A stretch of DNA of 64,000 nt from Epichloe hybrida (taxonomy: Eukaryota; Ascomycota; Sordariomycetes; Hypocreales; Clavicipitaceae), in NCBI GenBank assembly GCA_019022495.1, contig JAFEKR010000001.1, positions 2,108,001 through 2,172,000 of the forward strand, given 5' to 3'. This document shows positions 59,440 to 64,000 of the stretch, piece by piece. The notes under the pieces are model-generated. The model was not told where the DNA came from, ran no database searches, and worked only from the letters and a program-made list of their open reading frames with translations. The position numbers and the translations under genes were made by a program. Within the stretch, counting starts at the first letter, position 1. Each line of letters begins with the position of its first letter.

Positions 59440-60532
59440 ATTATAAGCTATTATAAGCTATTATAAGCTATAATAAGATATAATAAGCTACTTATATTAA
59501 GTTTACTAGTAGTTCTTTTTATAGTTTTTTTTTAAAATAAGTAATAATAATAATTTATAGAAAGATAAAATAATTTATAAAAATAGTAAATAATATAATA
59601 AGAAGGTTTTTCTTTAAGTTATATTAGGGAAATAAAGTATTAAGTTAAATAGTATTATTAAAAAAGTATAATATTATATATAACCTTACTTAGTTATAAT
59701 AAAATTATAAAAATAATATAATATTATAAATTCTATAATTAATTTAATAAAATAGGTAATAATAAAAGCTTTTATATAACTAGCTTTCTTTTAACCTTAT
59801 AAATACTAATAACTAATAAAAAGTCTAATACTACATTTGTAGTATTTGTAGTTAGTGTAGTTTAGGAAAAAAAATTTGTAGTGTAATGTATTATAGTTTT
59901 TTTTTCCTTATAGTTAGTGTAGTTTATAGTGTAGTGTAATTTATAGTGTAGTTACTACACTACACTACAAATACTACACTACACTACACGTTTTAGTGCA
60001 ATACTCTGGGTATTAGCTTCTAGTGCTATATAGTAATAGAGAGGTTAAAATAGGCGTAAGGCTAATAGATTAAGGTAATATATACCTCTAGCTTATTATT
60101 CTATATATACCTATTTTAAATTAGTTAGTAAGATTAATTAAAGCTTGTTACTCTAGCCTTTTTATTATAGTATAATTATATTATTTTTAAGAGTAATAAT
60201 ACTACTATTAAAGGTTAGTAAGTTCCCTATAAAAAGGATTTGCTTTAGTTTAGTAGTAAAAGAAGTAGTAATTAATTAATCTTTCTCTTATTAAGAGAAC
60301 TTATAATTAGATAGTCTAATTATATTATTAGTCTATATTCCTATATATATAAAGGTTAGGTTCTCCTTTATTATTATAAGTAAGCATAGGTTAAATATTA
60401 AGGTTATTATCTAGAGTATCTCTTTATAGTAATAATAATATATTACTTACTAGTATATACTAGCTTTTATAATACTATATAGAGGCTTAATAACTTATAT
60501 TATTATATCTCTAGGGTATAAGCAGAGTATTG

Positions 60533-61145
60533 CACTAAAACGTGTAGTGTAGTGTAGTATTTGTAGTGTAGTGTAGTAACTACACTATAAACTACACTAT
60601 ACTATAAACTACACTAACTACAAGGAAAAAAAAACTACACTATACTAACTATAAAAAAAAAACTATAATACATTACACTATAAATTTTTTTTCCTAAACT
60701 ACACTAACTATAAGTACTATAAAGATAGTATTAGACTTTTTATTAGTTATTAGTATTATAAGGATTAAAAGAATACTAGTTATATAAAAGCTTTTATTAT
60801 TACCTATTTTATTTAATTAGTTATAGAATTTATAATATTATTTTATTTTAGTAATTTTACTATAACTAAGTAAGGTTATATATAATATTATACTTTTTTA
60901 ATAAGACTATTTAACTTAATACTTTATTTCCCTAATATAACTTAAAGAAAAACCTTCTTATTATATTATTTACTATTTCTATGAATTATTTTATATTTCT
61001 ATAAACTATTATTATTACTTATTTTAAAAAAACTATAAAAAGAACTACTAGTAAACTTAATATAAGTAGCTTATTATATCTTATTATAGCTTATAATAGC
61101 TTATAATAGCTTATAATAGCTTATAATACTAATATTACTAATATT
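60533..61145. mobile_element. hAT-like element (reverse), truncated by Copia-A copy 2
   Basis: It begins CAGAGTATTGCACTAAAACG, the reverse complement of the right ends at 37999 and 60008, and runs through the same internal sequence to 61145. There the Copia-A LTR starts. The left flanking octamer is GGTATAAG; the right end is not in the window. Confidence 0.75.
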
Positions 61146-61956
61146 TATTAAAATGTAGGGAGCTAGTTGCCAGCTGGCAACAGCTGTACAGGTGTAGCTT
61201 TACGGTCGGGGACTAGTAGAACCACCACGTTGAATTTATTTAACGTAACGCAACGGAAGGTTTTGGCAGTTATTAACTAATAGAATTCAATCTAGATAAC
61301 TTTTACAATATCTTATATACTAATAGAATTGATTTTAGTGACATTGTACAGGCAATGCAGCTATTGGATTAAGAGGCCTAGCTATCTAGCTAGATTAAAA
61401 AGATCTTCTTCCTCTTATATACTCACTAACTATATTAGTGAATCTAGGCCGTTAGAGAGGTCTTAAGAGCCACTTTTAATTTTCCGTAAAATTCATTTAT
61501 ATGTAAAATCCAAAAAATCGACTCACCACTATACAAACTAGCAACCCATATGCACTAAATTTTAGTCCAAAAAATATTCTTATATAAAATAAAAACCCTA
61601 TCTTCTAGCTTTAATTTGCTATATATAAGACTTTTGTATAACCTCTAGTTAAAGAGAAAATCGCTGTTAAAGATAGCTATAGGGTAACTTACTTACGTTA
61701 CCCTAGCTTACCTAATTACTAGTAGCGCTGCGGTTATAGCTACGCTTGTAGCCATAACGCAATTAAATAATTCATAATTAATTTAGATTAGTCATTTACA
61801 TGGTTAGTTATAACTATTAATAGCTATAATATAGCCATTAATAGCCACCTTCGCGACTGTTAATAGCTGCAGTGCAGCTATTAGGCTTGCAATGCAAGCT
61901 AGTAATAGAAAGGTCCTTTAACTAGAAAGGGCTAAAAATAAGTCTTATTTTTAACA
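61146..61956 (-). repeat. Copia-A copy 2 3' LTR
   Basis: 811 bp from TATTAAAATGTAGGGAGC to ATTTTTAACA in plus orientation; matches 34200-35016 throughout. Confidence 0.85.
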
Positions 61957-62089
61957 CCCCCTTTACAAAAGAATTACGTATAAGCTAATTAAAAGCGTAC
62001 AAAGTGATATAGGGTAAACAAGAACTTTTAGATAAAAACAGATAAAAGGGAAAAACAGGAAAAGATAAGAGACCCCCTTTTGAATTCCT

Positions 62090-64000
62090 AGCTATTGTTA
62101 AATATAGCTCCCTTTTTAGCGTTGTTTTTAGTTCCCTGTTAAAGGGATTTAGTTATTAGTTTTTTAGTGATTATCAAGCCCTAATAGCTTAATAAAGGCC
62201 TAATAAAGAGGTTTAGATAGAGGCTTTGTTAGACTATCTGCAGGCATTGACTTCGTATCTAGATATTCGATCTTAGCTAAACCCTCTAAAACCTGTTGCC
62301 TAATATAGTTAAACTTTAGCAAGGTATGCTTTATATGGCTATGTAAGGCAGGGTTATAGGTAGTGGTTATAGCGCCTTGATTATCGCAATATATCTGGAT
62401 AAGGGGAGAAATAGGGGTTTTTAGCTCCTTAAATAAGCCCTAAAGCCACTATAGCTCCTAGAAGGTCTTGTAGATAGCGTTAGCTTTAGCTTCTAATATT
62501 AATAGAGCTATTGTACTAGCTTTCTTTAATTTCTAGCTAATAGGTCCGCTAGCTAGCTTAAATAGATAAGCGTAGGTTAATTTAGAGGTCTTTTTATCTC
62601 CTGTAAAATCACTATCATAATAACCTATTAGGCTTTTGCTAGCTATACCTTTAGGGTCTCCCCTATAGATTATAGCAAGGAATTTAGTCCCTAATAAGTA
62701 CCTAAGCAGGTTTTTAGCTACTTTTAGGTGCTCTATATAGGGCCTAGCTAGTGCTATAGATAGCCACTAAAGTGTAAAGGCCACGTCTAGCTTTATAAGT
62801 AACATTAGGTATATTATAGTCCCTATAATACACTAATAGAGCTTAATTTCGCTAGCTATTAAAAGCTTAGTGGTTTGCGTAGCTAAAACGCCTAGCTAAA
62901 GAGGTATACTAATAGGCTTACTATCTAGTATATTAAATTAATTTAAAGCCTCTAAGATATACTAAGATTAATGAATTTTCAGGACCCTATTAGGTCTATC
63001 TTATACGATATAAACCCCTAAGAAGAATTCAGCTAGCCCCTTATCTTCTATTAGATAGACTTTATAAAGTTCCTTTTTAAGTCTTTAGATATAACGTAAA
63101 TCCAGTCTAATTAGAAGACAATTATTCACATACGTAATAATAAAGGTTTTGGTGGAGGAATTATAGAATATAGCTAGGTTAGAAATTAGAGGGCTAAATC
63201 CTAGGGACTTTAGCACTGCAATTAGTGCTTGTTGCCACTCCCTTAAGCTTTGTTTTAGGTTATATAAAGATTTTTATAATAGAATTACTTAATCTTTAGA
63301 GGGTCTATAGCTAAAACTTTTAGCTAATTTAGCTAATTTAGGATTTGCTTCAAGGAATTCAATAAATCCATCTAGAATAACCATATAAATCTGTTATTAT
63401 AGCTTACTATTAAGAAAAGCTCCTATAAAATCGACCTGTTCGATTTCCTAGTTATTCTAAGCCACTAGGGCTAATAAAATCCTCTAGCTAGGGGGAATGC
63501 TTGTTACTACAAAGGTCTCTAAATAATCTAGACCTTTGATTTACATAAATCCCTTAGTAATAAGTCAGGCCTTATATTTTAAAGGATTATTTTCTTTATC
63601 CTTTTTAAGCTTATAAACAAGCCTATTCTTTAGTACTTTTTAGCCCTTAGGTACTTAGTCTTTCCATATAAATTTAAAAGTACTAGCCTTTAGAAGCTAT
63701 TTATATTCCTTATATATAGCTTCTATCCATTTATCCCTTTCAGGGCTAGATATAGCTTGCTTCTAGGTCTTAGGTTTAGGGCTATTAGGGTTGTTTTCCT
63801 TTAGCTTCTCCTATACCTTAAAGCAGATTTCTTTTATAAAATCTAGAGAAGAAGGGGAACTAATATTAACATCCATAGGGTTAATATTAGGGTTAAAGTT
63901 AGTAATTTTATTAAAATCGAGGTCCGGAGTCAAAATCTGATTTCCTAGTAAAGTTACGGGCGTGGCCTTCTCTAAGGCCTCTGAAATCGGTTCCTTAGGG
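62090..64000 (-). pseudogene. Copia-A reverse transcriptase/RNase H remnant
   Basis: Minus-strand frames resemble Copia RT (around DRPNRVLKIHQSQYILEAL, about 62.95 kb) and RNase H (around YCDNQGAIT and EYLDTKSMPADSLTKPLS, about 62.2-62.4 kb). TAA/TAG stops at Gln positions show RIP. The element is the least decayed coding stretch of the island but is not intact. Confidence 0.75.

Larger units (their letters stand above)
51212..60008. mobile_element. hAT-like element with 8 bp TSD GGTATTAG, carrying Copia-B copy 2
   Basis: CAGAGTATTG at 51212 and CAATACTCTG ending at 60008 are flanked by GGTATTAG at 51204-51211 and 60009-60016. Without the Copia-B insertion (52244-59140) it is about 1.9 kb and collinear with 36158-37999. 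Confidence 0.85.
49913..60532 (-). mobile_element. Copia-type element C (minus orientation), incomplete, with nested hAT and Copia-B
   Basis: The terminal repeat at 49913-50210 (TGTTAGTATC...TTCTAACA) is followed on the right by a polypyrimidine stretch, i.e. a polypurine tract before the 3' LTR in minus orientation. RNase-H-like minus-strand frames appear at about 50.6-51.1 kb, related to Copia-B. The interior is split at 51212-60008 by a hAT-like element and resumes at 60009-60532. The 5' end is not found. Confidence 0.65.
24890..64000. other. RIP-mutated, AT-rich transposon island
   Basis: Base composition changes abruptly near 24.89 kb and stays extremely AT-rich to the window end. CA and TG dinucleotides are scarce while TA is in great excess, and decayed protein frames show TAA/TAG mainly where Gln or Trp is expected. 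This is the pattern of CpA-to-TpA repeat-induced point mutation on both strands. No intact gene was found in this block; the individual elements are listed separately. Confidence 0.9.
61146..64000 (-). mobile_element. Copia-type element A, copy 2 (minus), runs off the window
   Basis: LTR at 61146-61956 (reverse complement of 34200-35016). CCCCCTTTAC at 61957 is the polypurine tract, so this is the 3' LTR and the body lies to the right. This copy keeps the RT/RNase H region that copy 1 has lost. Confidence 0.85.

Overview
The window is nuclear DNA of a filamentous ascomycete, most likely a sordariomycete and perhaps a hypocrealean insect- or nematode-associated fungus. The evidence is short 45-120 bp spliceosomal introns, fungal-type gene families (GH55 glucanase, secretory lipase, MYND protein, allantoate/pantothenate-type permease, APH-like kinase), and a transposon block mutated in the manner of repeat-induced point mutation (RIP). 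The order is inferred from family resemblance only.

Left part, 1-24.9 kb: ordinary gene-rich DNA with normal base composition. In order: an AMP-binding-fold protein with a degenerate ATP loop and an N-terminal membrane segment (96-1949, -); a large ZNFX1-like helicase with CCCH, NF-X1 and RZ zinc fingers, broken by one in-frame TGA (3013-8995, +); a MYND-finger protein (9488-10543, -); a secreted LIP-family lipase (11077-12489, +); a ten-exon MFS permease (13016-15293, -); an APH/kinase-like gene with a frame conflict (16727-18371, -); a secreted GH55 exo-beta-1,3-glucanase (19058-21725, -); a 278 bp palindromic MITE (22740-23017); and a short-chain dehydrogenase (23145-24132, -). Exon boundaries were worked out by hand from frame, splice consensus and family continuity. 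The genes do not form a recognisable pathway. The lipase, glucanase and permease fit an absorptive lifestyle, and the ZNFX1-like protein fits RNA surveillance or silencing.

Right part, about 24.9-64 kb: an extremely AT-rich island with no intact gene. It is a nest of dead transposons in which most CA/TG dinucleotides have become TA. Boundaries could be read from terminal repeats and target-site duplications (TSDs). A LINE-like relic (29.2-30.5 and 49.6-49.9 kb) is split by a Ty3/Gypsy element (30479-49564, TSD CTTAG). The Gypsy element is in turn split by a Copia element with about 815 bp LTRs (34200-38681, TSD AGAAA), a second Copia family (39007-45076, TSD GATAG) and a 625 bp miniature LTR element that escaped RIP (48420-49044, TSD TATAA). 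To the right, a third Copia element (from 49913, minus strand) carries a hAT-like element (51212-60008, 8 bp TSD GGTATTAG), which carries an inverted copy of the second Copia family (52244-59140, TSD AAAAG). hAT-like elements with CAGAGTATTG termini recur at 25.2, 26.2-28.4, 36.2-38.0, 51.2-60.0 and 60.5-61.1 kb. The window ends inside a minus-strand copy of the first Copia family (61146-64000).

The most noteworthy points are the TGA at a zinc-ligand position of the ZNFX1-like gene, the un-RIPed miniature LTR element inside RIPed DNA, an eight-unit hairpin array in the leader of one Copia family, a coding-like segment downstream of the Gypsy integrase, and reciprocal nesting of hAT and Copia elements.
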